A stretch of DNA of 64,000 nt from Ancylostoma caninum (GCA_037903475.1 JBAJFG010000047.1:3386001-3450000); one strand, 5' to 3'; counted from the first letter of the stretch, positions 11,808-24,204 are shown. Translations and numbers: made by a program. The notes: a model not told the origin generated them from the letters alone.

Positions 11808-13081
11808 TTAGGTGCGTGCAAAAGTTCCGGGGCAGTTGGTGGTATTTCACCGTCCAACGTCGTTTTGCTCCTTGCGTTTGCGATATCCTGCAACGGTTTT
11901 CATGTGTGCTGGTAGCATAAAATATCTGCTACTCATACCACTTTTGGCTCGGGTGTACATCACAGCGTTGCTCTGTTTTGGGTGTAAAACCAATGCTATG
12001 AGCTGTGCAATAATTTGGGGAATTTCGCTTTATAAAATAAAATCTAGAAGGCTAACAAGAGAAGCGACCCATAGCATCAATAATGCGTTTGTAGAAAGTA
12101 TGTTCTCTAAAACGACAGGTGCTCGAAGGTTCCAAATAATTCTGAGCGGAGACAAGAGCTTGGAAAATGCTTCACAAGTTGGTCAGAGATTTGCTCATCG
12201 CAAAGGCGCAGGGAATACCAGGGTGAAGCATATCTTGTGCAAACTGCGCAAGACATTACGGTGAATTTAGTCAACAATGTCTCGTCACTTGAAGAAAATC
12301 GGTAAGAAAGGGAAGGTAAGTAGATGGATTTTTCGTGAGTTGAGCGAGGAGAACCAACGTCCACACTGGCAAGTCTGCAGATATTCGACCTTCAGATTTC
12401 CTAACAAGTCGTTTCATGGAAGAATCGTTATTGTTGATAGAGAATGGGTCAGGTACGACAATAGGGGGAGGTCATTCCAAAGTCCGGGCTCCTGCCACCC
12501 ACCTAAAAAATGGCATGACCATCACTACCTTCTTTAAAAAATTTTTGACATTTCATGGTCAGTAACATGACTCGTCTGTGATGAATTTTTTTTCAAATGA
12601 ACGCACAATAATCGCCCTATAGTATTTTCTTTTCCCTACATTAATCATGGGGAAACTCTCAAGCGCAGAGCTGATACAGGCGGAAATATATGGTCTGATC
12701 AGGCTGTGGGTTGACACACACCAGCACGTTGCAGTGTCAACCGTATAAAGAATTGGCCATTCGTGCTCTGAAATTCTAGCCTAATGTATATTACTCCTTA
12801 TACCTGCCTCTAACAGACTACCCCCATTTCGACCTTCTATGGCTTTACCTCCACTGTAAAACTTTCAATGAACAGACCCTACTGGAAAACGACGTGTGCC
12901 ACTATTTCAGGTTTAGACCTGTCAAATTTTTAGCTTCTGGGAAAATCTTTTCTGCGACATATTGGCAACATCACGCGGATGCCAATGCTTTTTGTTTTGA
13001 ACAGAACTGCTGATTTTGAGTCAAGTTATGGCGTTTTGAAAAATTAGGTGCAACTGCCCCGGAACTTTTGCACGCACCTAA
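11808..13081 (+). mobile_element. Mariner-like element, structurally complete, dead (1274 bp)
   Basis: The 5' end TTAGGTGCGTGCAAAAGTTC and the 3' end (its reverse complement) are perfect terminal inverted repeats of about 31 bp, flanked by TA on both sides (11806-11807 and 13082-13083). The length fits mariner. A transposase can be followed on the plus strand: INNAFVESMFSKTTGARRF and LSGDKSLEN (N-terminal region), HLKKIGKKGK, RELSEENQR, DREWVRYDN, then a decayed HVAVSTV and FDLLWLYLHCKTFN region near the 3' end. The frame changes near 12260 and stops are present. It resembles the hookworm bandit group by terminal sequence style, but that is inference. Confidence 0.88.
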
Positions 13082-14627
13082 TACGAAGCCCTCATTGTGA
13101 ACAAGTTAAAACAAATTCGTGGACATGGGTTTCGTGTTTTCAATGCACATCGACATGTCCACGCGAGTGAACAAGTGTTAACAAGTACATTGGCAGTGGA
13201 GCACGTTAACACGTTAGTACCGTCATATAATTTTTTATTTCTCCAGCTAATGTTCGAGAAGGGATGGAGTTCTTGGAGGCTTTTGCCATTAGTTTGGATG
13301 CTTTTGCCATTAGTGGTGTTGAAGACCGTTTTCCAGCTATTTTTCCTCTGTAACTAACCGAATAAACGAGGCAATTTTATTACCCACTGGAACGAGCAGC
13401 ATGTCTACTAGCTAACCGCATCAATAGAATTGGAAATATTTGATTTTAGAGAAAGTTGTTTGACGGAAATGTTTTGTACCGGTGCTGAACCCTAAATTTT
13501 AGAGTAGATTTAAAGTCCAGAGAATTTGTGAGCAATATCTTCTTTCAAAAGCAAATAATTCCAATTTCCTCAGGCAGTTGGCGCTGAAGTCGTACTCGTA
13601 ACCTTACTACAAAGTCCCAGCAGGATCCGTTCAGTACCTATGGTGCTGTGGCTACTGCGAGGTACTTTTCCAGCTGTAACTATTATCAAATTCAGTTAAA
13701 TCCAATTCTCTTTGAGATTTAGATAAAACGTTGACGTCTGCAGCTATATGCCTGTTTCCAGAAAGATCCGTGCAAAACCTGTGCTCTGCAGGAGTTTCGC
13801 ATGATAGCCCCATAAGCTCCTGTCAAAATCAATTAATTCCCATTTCTTTTTAGAACTGGAAAAACAGTAGTATGTGCACTCTTGTTGCAAAGTTTGAGAA
13901 GGATCCGTCTAGTACAAACGATGCCATGGGTTTTCAAGTGTAATTAAAAAAAATTCGACTCTGTTCTTATTTCAGTCAGAATCAGTAGAACTCATAACTG
14001 GATGAAGAATTTCTCAGTTCAGTCTGCCTTCTTTACTCTTACCTGCAAAAGAGTGCGCAGTTTTCCGACCAAGGTCCAAGTCTCAGCTACGAAGTCCCCT
14101 TTGGCCACCTCATCCTTTACGAAGAAGTCCCGTCTGCCTCGAGTCAAGTTCCAGTCGAAGTCTATTTGTATTCTATGGTTATCTAGCTTTTCATCGAAGA
14201 AACTTCCTTACTTGAAGATGATCAAAGTGCAAATGATAATGTTGCGAAAGGATGGTTGGGGTCAGTAGTTCGTATAGCAAAGCTTTTTTTTTGGAATTTC
14301 ATCCCTATATTGTAACAGTTTTGCAATGCGATCCTTCGATAGAAGGAACATAGAGTTAAGTATATAGCCATGAAGAGTTATTGTAATACATAGGCCTCAG
14401 AACTTATGATGGCACTGCTTAGATCCAGCCGGATGGAGGGTCTATCGTGGGCTCCATTCCTTGCGGATTCCTCGTCGTTACCATCAAACAACACAGTTCA
14501 TTTGCAAATAAGAAATAGGTTGAGTTAATGTGAATGCTGGCATTTCAGATGCTCCTTAAGTAGTTACGCGTATCCACATTCATCATATAATACATTCATG
14601 CCTAATTTCAATTTCCCTTTTGTTACA

Positions 14628-14751
14628 TCAGAATAGTTCGATGTGCTGAAATTCTTTCGTCAATAATTCGTTCCAGTGAGTGATTTTTTTCTTGATGAGA
14701 TCTTCATGCTGTCTGAAAAAGCCTTTTGGCAGGTAATGGAATACCCTATCT
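14628..14751 (-). CDS. Possible last exon, inverted copy of 6846-6969
   Basis: The same 40-codon frame with the same acceptor, on the minus strand in the right arm. It is identical to the left-arm copy. No upstream exon could be attached. Confidence 0.25.
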
Positions 14752-15279
14752 CTGCGTGGAAAGAAAAGAATGAGAAAAACCATTACCTCTATAAGGTTGT
14801 ACATAGATTCCAAAAGTATGTAGATACTCTACCGGTGCAATCAGAAAATTTAAAAGAACATCGGACTTTTATGGAGTCAGTCAGACCCGCATGAAAAGAG
14901 CGACATTGTCCTAATCTGGCGGATCATTCCCGTCAGTCTTTATGAACCATGATTCCAGTGAGCAAAGGGAGGTGCCTCACCAACTTTTCAGAAAGTCGGT
15001 ATCAGTTATCACGTTCCGAAGTCCTCACGAATCTTAAAGATTTTGTTTTCTCCCACCTTTTTTATTGTCCGGCTAAGCGTGGATAACAGCACGCAAGCGA
15101 TCTTCTTTTTTCGCAAGGTTATTTATTCCCTAAATAATTTAATCCTACTTGAATTCTGGGCATTCGAAATGGAAATGCAAAAAGTGGAAACGGAAGTCCC
15201 AAAGAGCCCGAAAATCCCTCTTTGACAAGTGGTTAAAATCTACTTTTGCCTATGGTCAAAAAGAGACCATTATGTATGT

Positions 15280-15624
15280 TTACATCTGCCTGTAACTGTA
15301 CTTCCCGCTCCAATCGTGGCAACGTCGAGCTTGACTACAAGCTCTGTTCTTGTCGTCATTCACAGTTAATCTAGGCGGTTCCGTTGCTCTGGGATACACT
15401 TGGAAGGAACGTAACTGCTGGAAACCAGAAATGAACCAAACTCCAGTTCCGGAAGATCGGAAGACAAGATGTTCCTGAACTACGGCGTCGTGCGTGTCAT
15501 GCATGCTGATTATCTCATTAATTTTCCAAGTTTCGTCTATTCTTCCGTTCATCTCTGGTTGTCTGTTCCGAATAACGAATGACAGAAAATACTCGAATGA
15601 CAAGACTAAGCCGCAGTAAGCCAT
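15280..15624 (-). CDS. Unrecognised 114-codon open frame, inverted copy of 5973-6317
   Basis: The translation is identical to the left-arm frame. Identity reflects the young palindrome, so it says nothing about selection. Confidence 0.2.
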   Translation of the reverse strand: MAYCGLVLSFEYFLSFVIRNRQPEMNGRIDETWKINEIISMHDTHDAVVQEHLVFRSSGTGVWFISGFQQLRSFQVYPRATEPPRLTVNDDKNRACSQARRCHDWSGKYSYRQM

Positions 15625-17229
15625 GCTTCACGAAACGCCAATGCTTGCCGTGCAAAGGTCGTTGACTCCACTATGGGAAAATTTGAATGACATGTCTTTT
15701 AGCGTACTCCAGACTCAGTTGACTTGCTTTTATGCAAGAACACCGTTCCTATTTGTGAAATAAAGCGCCAAAGAAGGATCCCACGGAATTTTTGTTCCCA
15801 ATTTCCGCAACACAACATAAATCGAGTGAGTCAGAAAACAGAAAATAGGAACAACAATATGGAAAGAGATAGTCAAGTACAAATGAGTATCAGCTGCATC
15901 GATTGGTGAAAATCGAACGATTTTTTTTTCAAGATTCATTCCTGAATTTTCGCTCTTGAATTTTTTCGTTTCTGCAATTTTTTGTTCACATGGCAAAAAA
16001 GGCAATATATATGTATATACTGGAAGAAGTTGACGTAGGCCCGTAGTAAAGTGTCATGGCGGTGAGATGAACTCCAAAACTCACCACCACGCTTTAGGCG
16101 ATGATTGCATGCCAACACACATCCGCGGCCTCTAGGATAGCAGATCATTGCCATCCACGTTTATTTAGAAAAGGTAATAACTTAGATTTGGATGGTATCA
16201 TTACTCGAACACACTGGTTGCCAAGGTAAGGAACGAGTCCTATAAAATTCATGCTTCAAGAAGAAGGATAAGAGAAGAACTGATCTAATGGGGTTTTACG
16301 TACATTGGTAAATAAATGGTAATGGTAAATGTGTAGCTCAAAAAAAAGATATGATTCGGAGAAAATTCCTAATACAGGTCCAAGAACAACTACTAGACGT
16401 AGACGTGAAAGATTTATTTCCCCGACAGGATCTTTTTTTCTTGGCATTTTTTTCAGCATTCAACTACTCCCACATCTTGAAAGTACTTTTCTTTTGAACG
16501 TTGGATCTCTAAAAGATTTTTGTGTCACTAACGCAGTGACTGATTCGTCTGTATGTGTACAGTCTTATCACGTCCTGTCATTTAATTGTCTTTTTTTACG
16601 CCTACCTTAGGCCGCAACGGTCGAAGTGGAAAAACGCTGAAACATGTGTGACTGCCCAATGGTAACAATTATGGTGATCGAAACAGGTGTACTGTAGCTA
16701 AACTAACTTTCACTTTACTACATAACAACGTTTATTACTCATAACAAGACATTACATTATTTCAGTATTCCCGTGTCACGAGTACTGAGTTAATGACATG
16801 TAAAGATGTTTTTATACGGCATGATATATGTTAGCATTAATCTCATTGCGTTATCTTAACATCAAACTGCACGTAGGCATAAGCTTCCGCTCGAAGCCTT
16901 GACTTATTTGCTGAGTTCATTTTCTCATTAGCTTTTTTTTTGCTTGTCTTCTAGAGTGAGTTCTCTCTGGCTTACCTTATAGGTTTCGAGTGAAAGTCGG
17001 AACTTGAATCTGCTTATTTCGACATGCAGCAGCGTAAGATCCTGCACATTAGCAAACGCTTCATGCACTGTTAGTACGAATTCACCGCTGGTCTCTAGGA
17101 TTCCCACTGAAGACGAAATGAGAAATTATACCTAATGAGAAATTATACCACAAAGTGCGTAGTGAGAAGCTTCTCATGTTATTTTCGGAAGATGGCCATT
17201 ATGGTCGCCTCACTTGGTGTTTACAGTAG

Positions 17230-19069
17230 TTGACCACAGAAGGGAAGGGAGTTGCTGGGAAGGGGAGCAGTGGTGAGGGGCGCTTTGTAAAGGAAACACT
17301 TGCGACAAGCACAAACATGAAAGAAAGATCGGAAATTATATTGCCTTCTGTCTGACTACGTTGTTACTTTTGACTCTGCTTTGCTTACGCGGGAAGGATA
17401 TCAGATGTCTGTGGCAGTTCAGAATGAGATATGCCTCCTTATGTGAACTTTACTGTGCTCATCTTGAATATGTCTTCGCGTCGCGCTCAATGCAATTACT
17501 GAAGAAGTTATGATCTTTTCTGTGCAGTATATGTACCAGTTTTTGAGTTATCCCACCATGACCCCATGTAGGAGGTGTTGCCGTGAAAATGGGTACAGAA
17601 TTGGTGATCAGTAAAATTACCCTGTATGCGAAATTTCAGCGAAGAATGCATCACTACAGGTACACAATTGCGCTTGATCTTTCATTACTACTGCCATTTT
17701 TCATTACTACGCAAGGAAACGACACTTCATTGGAAGCCTACCAATACGTGGTGTACAAAGGTTTGTGCATCTCGTGGCACTGATTTCAAAACTATTTTGA
17801 TCTCGATCCACTCTCGTATCCATAAGGAGTTATGCCCGTTTATCCAAACGCACGTGATAAGGAGGTACTCAGATTATAGATTAAGGTACCTCGCTTAGAT
17901 CAAGGTAGGTGTGATGCAGTGGTAGAGGGGGTTTTTTGCTGAAATTTTGATACGGGTTTATTTGAGCTGTTGGTCGCAAATTCTGTATCCATTTTGCACA
18001 GCAACGCCTATTTTGTGTGGCTACGGGGGGAGGGGGGGGGGATGCAGAAAATGTACGTTCGAATGTACTGCATAGACAAAGTTATAACTTTTTGCGCAAT
18101 AGCACTTAACACTAATGGAGAACATAATCGGGATTAGCATAGACAACTTCACATTATGAGGAACATTCCATTTTGAAGTGCCACAGATATCTGGTATCCT
18201 TCCCTTCTTAGTTCATTTCCATGTAGTGTTTTGAATGAGATATCATGATCTGCTTTCTTAGGCTTTGGCAAGTGCAGGAGGAGACCTACTTTTAATTTTA
18301 AATTTCTCGTGTCGTTCATGCACGAAACGAAAACTGAACGGACATAAAAAATACGAAAATTGGGTGTAACCCCGGAATTCATTTGTAGCAGAGTTCAGCG
18401 AGTGAGAAAGATCAATAATCCAGAATAAGAAAACAGAACGTACTCCTCATACTGTTTCTCGTTCATTCCATAATCTCACTAAAATAGAATTCTGAATTAT
18501 GGGTCAGCCATCCCCAACATCGTTCAGTTCTGCTCTTGTTCTACGTAACTGCCAAAGGAGAGCATAATGGCTGCAATTTCGGAGAACAGAAGTATTCAAA
18601 AACAAGAAAATTAGCTTTGCACTTAAGGAGTGCAGAAATTCGATTCCGAGTTTCTGCGGAATTGTTGTGCGCTTCTCTGAACTCCTTACATTTTGCTGCC
18701 TTTTTGGAAAATGTTTCGAAAGTTTTCTTTATTGTGGATGTGGTAAAGAAAGCGAGATGAAACGGCGAGGGGGCAGTGGCATCGAATAGAAAGTCTAGGA
18801 TTTTTAATGTGTTACTATTCCATTGCTAAGCATCAAGATTGCAAAAACAAATGCACCAATCAAAAGTCAAGACACTATCATCAAATCAGGGGAATGTGGC
18901 ATGCAACAACTTTTGCAGCAGGTGAACACTCAGCCAGTAGTACAGTTGCTGTTACGAACTACGGGAAAATCCGTTAATGCATTCATTATCCGTTATGGGA
19001 TCATCGAATAGAGCATTCCTTATATGAATCTCTTTGCATTTTTGTGGCGACTAGAGGCGGCTTCTGTTC
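17230..19069. other. Intergenic, no supported gene
   Basis: There is a G-rich run near 18026-18040. A stretch near 18180-18250 resembles the palindrome sequence near 9530 (CAGATATCTGGT followed by CCTTC), which suggests a shared dispersed repeat. Open frames of 60-90 codons have no start, splice or family support. Confidence 0.5.
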
Positions 19070-19081
19070 AGGATGTAAACT
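19070..19081. repeat. Target site duplication of the RTE element (left)
   Basis: AGGATGTAAACT here is repeated exactly at 22494-22505 and brackets the RTE element. One base at the element junction is ambiguous. Confidence 0.85.
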
Positions 19082-19084
19082 TGA

Positions 19085-21979
19085 TCACCTTGACTCCCGT
19101 TGATCTTCGGATGTACCGAGCGGGCGCCAGCAATCCTTCCATTTGTCCCTCTCGCGAGCCAGAGTTGTCCAGTGGATTCTGTCCGTTCGAGGGACACGAA
19201 GAGCATTATATCTTTCCTTGAAGGACTTCGTGAAGAAGTCTGACCATCGGGTCGGTGGTCTTCCTGTCGTGCGCTTAACGTCCCGTGGAGTCCAGTCGCT
19301 GACGGCTCTTGTCCAACGGTGGTCGTTAAGACGCATCACGTGTCCGGCCCACCTGATCTTACTCAACTTGGCGTAAGCGGCAGCGTCCCTGATCTTCGAC
19401 TGTTCACGAAGGGTGGAACTCCGTATTCCAGCCCTCACTTGTGTGAGGCGGGTTATTCCTAGCATCACCCTCTCGATGGAGCGTTCGATGACGTTGACCG
19501 CATTCTCATCCTGCTTGCGTAACGCCCAGGTTTCCGAGGCGTACGTCAAAGCAGGGAGAACCGTTGTATTGAAGAGGTGGGCACGGAGCCTGGTGTTCTT
19601 CGTCTTCTTCACTACGTCCTCGATGCTCTTGTAGGCTCCCCAAGCCGCTCGCTTCCTCCTGCCCAGCTCTGGAGCGAGATCGTTCATCATGTTGACTTCC
19701 CGACCTAGATATACGTAGCTGGAGCATTCGGATATGGTCGTTCCGTTGAGCGAGAATGGGGCATCCGGGACCCATCCGTTCCTCATGAACATCGTCTTCG
19801 TCAGGTTCAGTTGGAGACCGATCTTTCCACACGCGTCGTCAAAGTCGGCCAGCATCCGTTCCGCTTCGCCGATAGTTGGTGTTATAAGGACGATGTCGTC
19901 AGCGAAGCGAAGGTGGTTAAGTCGCCGGCCATCAACTTGCACTCCCATGCAATCCCATTCCAGTCTTCGCATGACGTCTTCGAGAGTGGCGCTGAATAGT
20001 TTTGGCGACACGGTGTCGCCTTGTCGAACCCCTCTCTTGACGTCGATAGTGATGTCGTCGTAGAATGGAGAAATCCTGGTCGTGAAGTTGCTGTAGAGCT
20101 CACGAAATATCTTGATGTACTGAGTAGGTATGCCCTGGTTGCCCAGGGCTTTGAGGACCGCCTCTGTCTCCACAGAGTCGAAGGCTTTCTTCAAATCGAT
20201 GAACGTGAGACAGAGAGGCATCTTATACTCTCGCGATACTTCAATGAGTCTAGTGACCGTGTGTATGTGATCGATCGTACTGAATCCTTTTCGAAACCCT
20301 GCTTGCTCGCACGGCTGTCCTTCATCTAATGTCCTTTCGATCCTATTTAGAATCACTCGAGTGAAAAGCTTGTAGATGACGGACAACAGACAGATGGGGC
20401 GATAATTGCCGATGTCCTGTGGGTCTCCCTTCTTGTACAGCAGCACGGTCCTGCTGGTCTTCCATTGGTTCGGTACCTTGCATTCCGACAGGTACCGCGT
20501 GAAGAGCCTAGCCAAGGTGGTGATAAGAACTGGCGGTAGGTTCTTCAGATGTTCCGGTCGAATCCTGTCGGGGCCCGGTGCTGTACGATTCTTCACCGAC
20601 TTGATGGCATGTCGGACTTCGGAAGGGAGAACTGATGGGACAACGTATCCATCCTCCCTTGGGTGATATTGGGGGAGATGGACGTGGCTATCGAAGAGAT
20701 CCGAGTAGAAGTCGTGGATGACCTTCTCCATTACCCGTCTTGATGAAGAAATTGTTCCTTCTGGGCGCCGGAGGGCGGTCATCTTGGTCTTACGATTGGC
20801 GAAGTCACGACGGGCGTTGCGAATGCTTCTTCCTGCCTCTGCGGCTTCGGCCAATACTGCTGCTCGTCTCTCTTTAAGGTCTTCTTTTATCGCTTCTCTG
20901 CACCGTTTTGCGAGCTCGGACGTCAGTTGGTAGTTGCCTGCGGCTCTCGCGACTCCGCGCTGGCGTATCAGCTCGAGGGTCTCGTAAGACAGTCGTCTTT
21001 TGGTGGATCTTGAGCCCTCGGCTCTCCTTGCGCTGTCGCAGAGATGTTGAACAAGCCGATCGTATTCTTCGTCGATGTTGTCGACAACGGCATCTTCCCA
21101 AAAGCCGGCTAACGAAGTGAAGAGATCCCAATTGATGACGGATTTGGGAGCCCTCTTCTTGAACTTCGCGGCTTTCTCTCCTTTGCGCGAGAAGAAGAAT
21201 CTTGCACGAAGGAGGCGATGGTCTGATCCGGTGTAGAACTTCGGTACAACACCGACGTCGGTCAGGCAGAACCTTCGATTGACGATGATGTGGTCAATTT
21301 CATTATGGTACTCTCCACCGGGTGACTCCCACGTCCACCGTAGGGAGGTTGGCTTCTGAAACTGTGAGTTACCATGGATGGTCTTCGTCGTCATGATGAA
21401 CTCAGACAGCCTCTCTCCCTGTTCGTTCCACTGTAGGCCGTGGGTACCGATGTGAAGTTCCTCAGGCGTTCTCCTAGGGCCAATCTTGGCGTTGAAGTCG
21501 CCAACAATGACCTTGTAGAAAGTGTGGTCTTCCCTGTAGAACTTCTCCAAGTCCATGTAGAAGGCCTCGATTTCTTCATCGTCGTAGCTGGATGTTGGAG
21601 CATAGGCGACGAAGATTGTCAAGGCCGGTATTGATCCACATCTTCTCAGTCGCAAACGTCCGATTCGGGTTGTTAGCTGTTCGAACGAATCGATGTTCAT
21701 GGCCAAGTTCGTGTTGACGAGGACGCCGACTCCACCAACTCCTCTACTGTCGCAGGTTCCAAGGAACAGTTCTTCTCCAGTGTCGAAGGTGGCGTTCAGT
21801 GGCCGGTGTCTCCTCGTCTCGGTCAGTCCGATGACGTCGTACCTGATCTTCCTGGCCTGCATCATCAAATCCTCGATAGAAGCCTCCGATGCAAGCGTGC
21901 GTGCGTTGAAGGTACAGATCGTCATCATAGTCCTTCTGGTTTTAGGCAGCCTAGATAACCCCTCGGACCTCGTCCTCAC
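19085..21979 (-). CDS. RTE endonuclease-reverse transcriptase polyprotein (964 aa)
   Basis: Residues about 20-260 form an apurinic-type endonuclease: FNARTL (24-29), the catalytic-type ETR (54-56), GDFNAKIG (160-167), EIDHIIVN (227-234) and GSDHRLL (251-257). Residues about 510-760 form the reverse transcriptase: LLYKKGDP, NYRPICLLS, FIDLKKAFD (593-601), RQGDTVSP (652-659) and the catalytic FADD (692-695). A C-terminal region (WALRK, WAGHVMRL) typical of the group follows. The protein would nick DNA and prime cDNA synthesis from the nick. No ORF1 is seen. The start at 21979 is the first ATG of the frame. The coding sequence is GC-richer than its flanks. Confidence 0.95.
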   Translation of the reverse strand: MRTRSEGLSRLPKTRRTMMTICTFNARTLASEASIEDLMMQARKIRYDVIGLTETRRHRPLNATFDTGEELFLGTCDSRGVGGVGVLVNTNLAMNIDSFEQLTTRIGRLRLRRCGSIPALTIFVAYAPTSSYDDEEIEAFYMDLEKFYREDHTFYKVIVGDFNAKIGPRRTPEELHIGTHGLQWNEQGERLSEFIMTTKTIHGNSQFQKPTSLRWTWESPGGEYHNEIDHIIVNRRFCLTDVGVVPKFYTGSDHRLLRARFFFSRKGEKAAKFKKRAPKSVINWDLFTSLAGFWEDAVVDNIDEEYDRLVQHLCDSARRAEGSRSTKRRLSYETLELIRQRGVARAAGNYQLTSELAKRCREAIKEDLKERRAAVLAEAAEAGRSIRNARRDFANRKTKMTALRRPEGTISSSRRVMEKVIHDFYSDLFDSHVHLPQYHPREDGYVVPSVLPSEVRHAIKSVKNRTAPGPDRIRPEHLKNLPPVLITTLARLFTRYLSECKVPNQWKTSRTVLLYKKGDPQDIGNYRPICLLSVIYKLFTRVILNRIERTLDEGQPCEQAGFRKGFSTIDHIHTVTRLIEVSREYKMPLCLTFIDLKKAFDSVETEAVLKALGNQGIPTQYIKIFRELYSNFTTRISPFYDDITIDVKRGVRQGDTVSPKLFSATLEDVMRRLEWDCMGVQVDGRRLNHLRFADDIVLITPTIGEAERMLADFDDACGKIGLQLNLTKTMFMRNGWVPDAPFSLNGTTISECSSYVYLGREVNMMNDLAPELGRRKRAAWGAYKSIEDVVKKTKNTRLRAHLFNTTVLPALTYASETWALRKQDENAVNVIERSIERVMLGITRLTQVRAGIRSSTLREQSKIRDAAAYAKLSKIRWAGHVMRLNDHRWTRAVSDWTPRDVKRTTGRPPTRWSDFFTKSFKERYNALRVPRTDRIHWTTLARERDKWKDCWRPLGTSEDQRESR

Positions 21980-22493
21980 TGGCGCCGCCGTACCAGTGAC
22001 TCTTCCGAGATCAGGGGAACACTCTTTATTATTGCTGTGTCGAGCTTTAAGAAGAAGAAAACCCTTAGGAGATAGCTTGCTGGGCTCTATTCCCCCGCGG
22101 GTAGCTAGGGTAGGATTTCACCGGGAAGTTAGCCGGGCTTCCCGGGAGTGGACGATGGAGCTTATTTGTTGGAGGCGACTCCGAACCGCCTCCCTTGTAC
22201 CTCCCAGTCACTTGAATGCAGGGCTTTTGGTCGGATAGATGTGCAGGATACAATCTGCAGACACGCAAGTACACTCACGCACGCATGCATGAACACACCC
22301 ACGCGCTGGCAGAAGGTATGGATCGTTCCGACACTGCAGAAACAGGGAGTCCATCCCCTGAATCCACCCGCGTCTCAGGGCAGGCACAAGGTCGCGTGTG
22401 GTCCGCGATTAGCCCCCTATCCGCCACCTGGGGACGCGCCACGTAGCCTCGCGACTAACCGGCTGGGATCCCTCTTATGAGGGAGATCCGTGG
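21980..22493 (-). other. RTE 5' leader
   Basis: A GC-rich, non-coding-looking segment between the upstream target duplication and the polyprotein ATG. It has scattered short frames in several phases. Internal promoters are expected here for this class, but none can be pinpointed. Confidence 0.6.
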
Positions 22494-22505
22494 AGGATGT
22501 AAACT
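22494..22505. repeat. Target site duplication of the RTE element (right)
   Basis: An exact copy of 19070-19081. It marks the 5' boundary of the element and shows that the element is not 5'-truncated within the visible structure. Confidence 0.85.
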
Positions 22506-24204
22506 ATGACATCTAATGACAGGATGGTGGGGCGTTTTCGAGGAGCTTTCCGGAAACGAAATTAGCTTAGTAATACTTCGTTTCCCAATGAAACCACAAT
22601 TTTTTAAATCTGCAGTTTGTAGTTGAAACAAAAATCTTTCTAAAGAGTCCTTTATTCTTTGTACACATTTGATCTGCATTACCTGCCATCTACGTAGGGG
22701 GAAAATAATAACTAAACTCCATTATTATTCACCCTACCTGCATCATTGCTGTTAACAACCAATTAGTTTCTCGATTTTCTGCTCTCCGGGAAATCGCATG
22801 ACGGCAAAAAATACTATAGTTACACCACGAACACACACCTCTTCTTGCAATTTATGCACGCACGCTGTGTTTTAGGAATTTATGTGTATTACTTCGTAAT
22901 ACGCACACATTTCTTCTCAATGAACTCGTTTGCACTTCCTATGGCTCCACCCACTTTTGCAGTAGGTGAACCCTCAGCCACTGTAGGCTTGAACGGATCC
23001 CATACGAACCTCTCATCTATGTCTTCCTTAATTAAGCAATCTTTTCCATCCATTTCACCATCTTGTTAGCCCAGTTGACATGAATACGCTACTAATCTTG
23101 AACCAGGTGCTGTCATTAGTATGAATTAGGAGACTAGACAGTCACAACAGCAAGTTGAAGTCACAACAGCAAACATGGCAGTCACAGAAGTCTTATGTCA
23201 ACGGTTGGCCGCCTTCCATCCTAATGATGTAAGCGGCAATTAGATAGCACTAGATAGTAGATAGTGGGCTAGAGAGAGCCTTTTCAATACTTCTACTTTT
23301 CTCCTCACTTCTCAGCTCAATTGGTCTCCAGTAGACCAATGTGGTGCTACCAATATTCAAATCAGCAGTGGGGCACTCTCCTATCATTTTGCGGAACCCA
23401 ATGGCTATTGCTTAGGTACTTAATGCTTATTTTATGATACGTAGCTTCGGAGTCTGCAAATTTTCAGTCTCGATTTTGCCGTTCACAACAATCCCGTTCC
23501 TCTCTTTGCTTGCTATAGCGCTCTCAAATTGCGCACGCCTCGAGAAAGCTATTTCCGTGGTTTTTTCCTAGGAGCATTTCACATTCATTTTCCGGAGTTT
23601 CCACCTGTTTAGCTAACGGATTTAGAGTTCCGGGTTGAAGCAACAGCTGTTCTAGCCAAATTACATCCATAATTAGTTTAGCAGGAAATCCATCTCTATG
23701 CTACTGTTATATTCGTTCAAGTTCATGCGTCTTTGGTTCTAACGCGGAAGCTTAACCCTGCTTGTTGGTACATTTACTACTGGGTCTATATAAAATTTCC
23801 TCTTCCGTGAGTTCACGGTAGTGGTTACAATCAGCTGCTGCTTACATTTATTTTCATACATTTAATTCGTTATTTTGAACTCATACAGATCTTTTACCTT
23901 CGGCCCATAGAGATTATGCGCAGTATGAAATCAGATTTTAAATGAAACCTTCTTATTTGTGTGTCTACAGAAGTTTTTACCAGGTAACATGTAGAATTGA
24001 GAGCATAAAAGATAGTGAAGCTAGCAGCTCTATTCATGATCTCTTACCTATGTCCGTATCTCTCCAGTTTTTCTTTCATGTGAATAGGATAAGTAGTTGA
24101 AACCCAGTCCCAACGAGTTTTTTTTTCAACATTTTGTGCTGTTTTTTTTTTTCGACGTTTGCCCGAATTATGCCATGTAGTCCCAACAACTAACGATTTC
24201 TTAG
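22506..24204. other. Intergenic, upstream of the chemoreceptor gene
   Basis: AT-rich sequence without a supported gene. A short direct repeat (GTCACAACAGCAA) occurs near 23130-23175. An upstream untranslated exon of the chemoreceptor could lie here, because its ATG directly follows an acceptor-like ttcttag. Confidence 0.5.

Larger units (their letters stand above)
10745..17229 (-). repeat. Giant palindrome, right arm (6485 bp)
   Basis: The inverted copy of 4368-10406. It is longer by a 444-bp segment (11720-12163) plus about 2 bp of small indels. It ends at GTTTACAGTAG (17229), after which the flank differs from that beyond 4368. It carries a structurally complete mariner at 11808-13081. Confidence 0.96.
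19082..22493 (-). mobile_element. Full-length RTE-type LINE retrotransposon (3412 bp)
   Basis: A single 964-residue frame encodes an endonuclease followed by a reverse transcriptase. It has about 500 bp of 5' leader (21980-22493) and a 3' untranslated tail of only about 3 nt after the TGA, ending in TGATCA-like sequence. Both are typical of RTE elements. Exact 12-bp duplications flank it. No stop or frameshift is visible, so it is a recent insertion and potentially competent. Confidence 0.93.

Noticed and set aside
4368..17229. Maverick/Polinton-type element with giant terminal inverted repeats
   Set aside because: The spacer is only 338 bp and there is no polymerase B, integrase, ATPase or capsid gene.
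19143..22238. Several open frames of 60-180 codons on the plus strand and in other minus frames
   Set aside because: They are shadows of the GC-rich RTE coding region and its leader.
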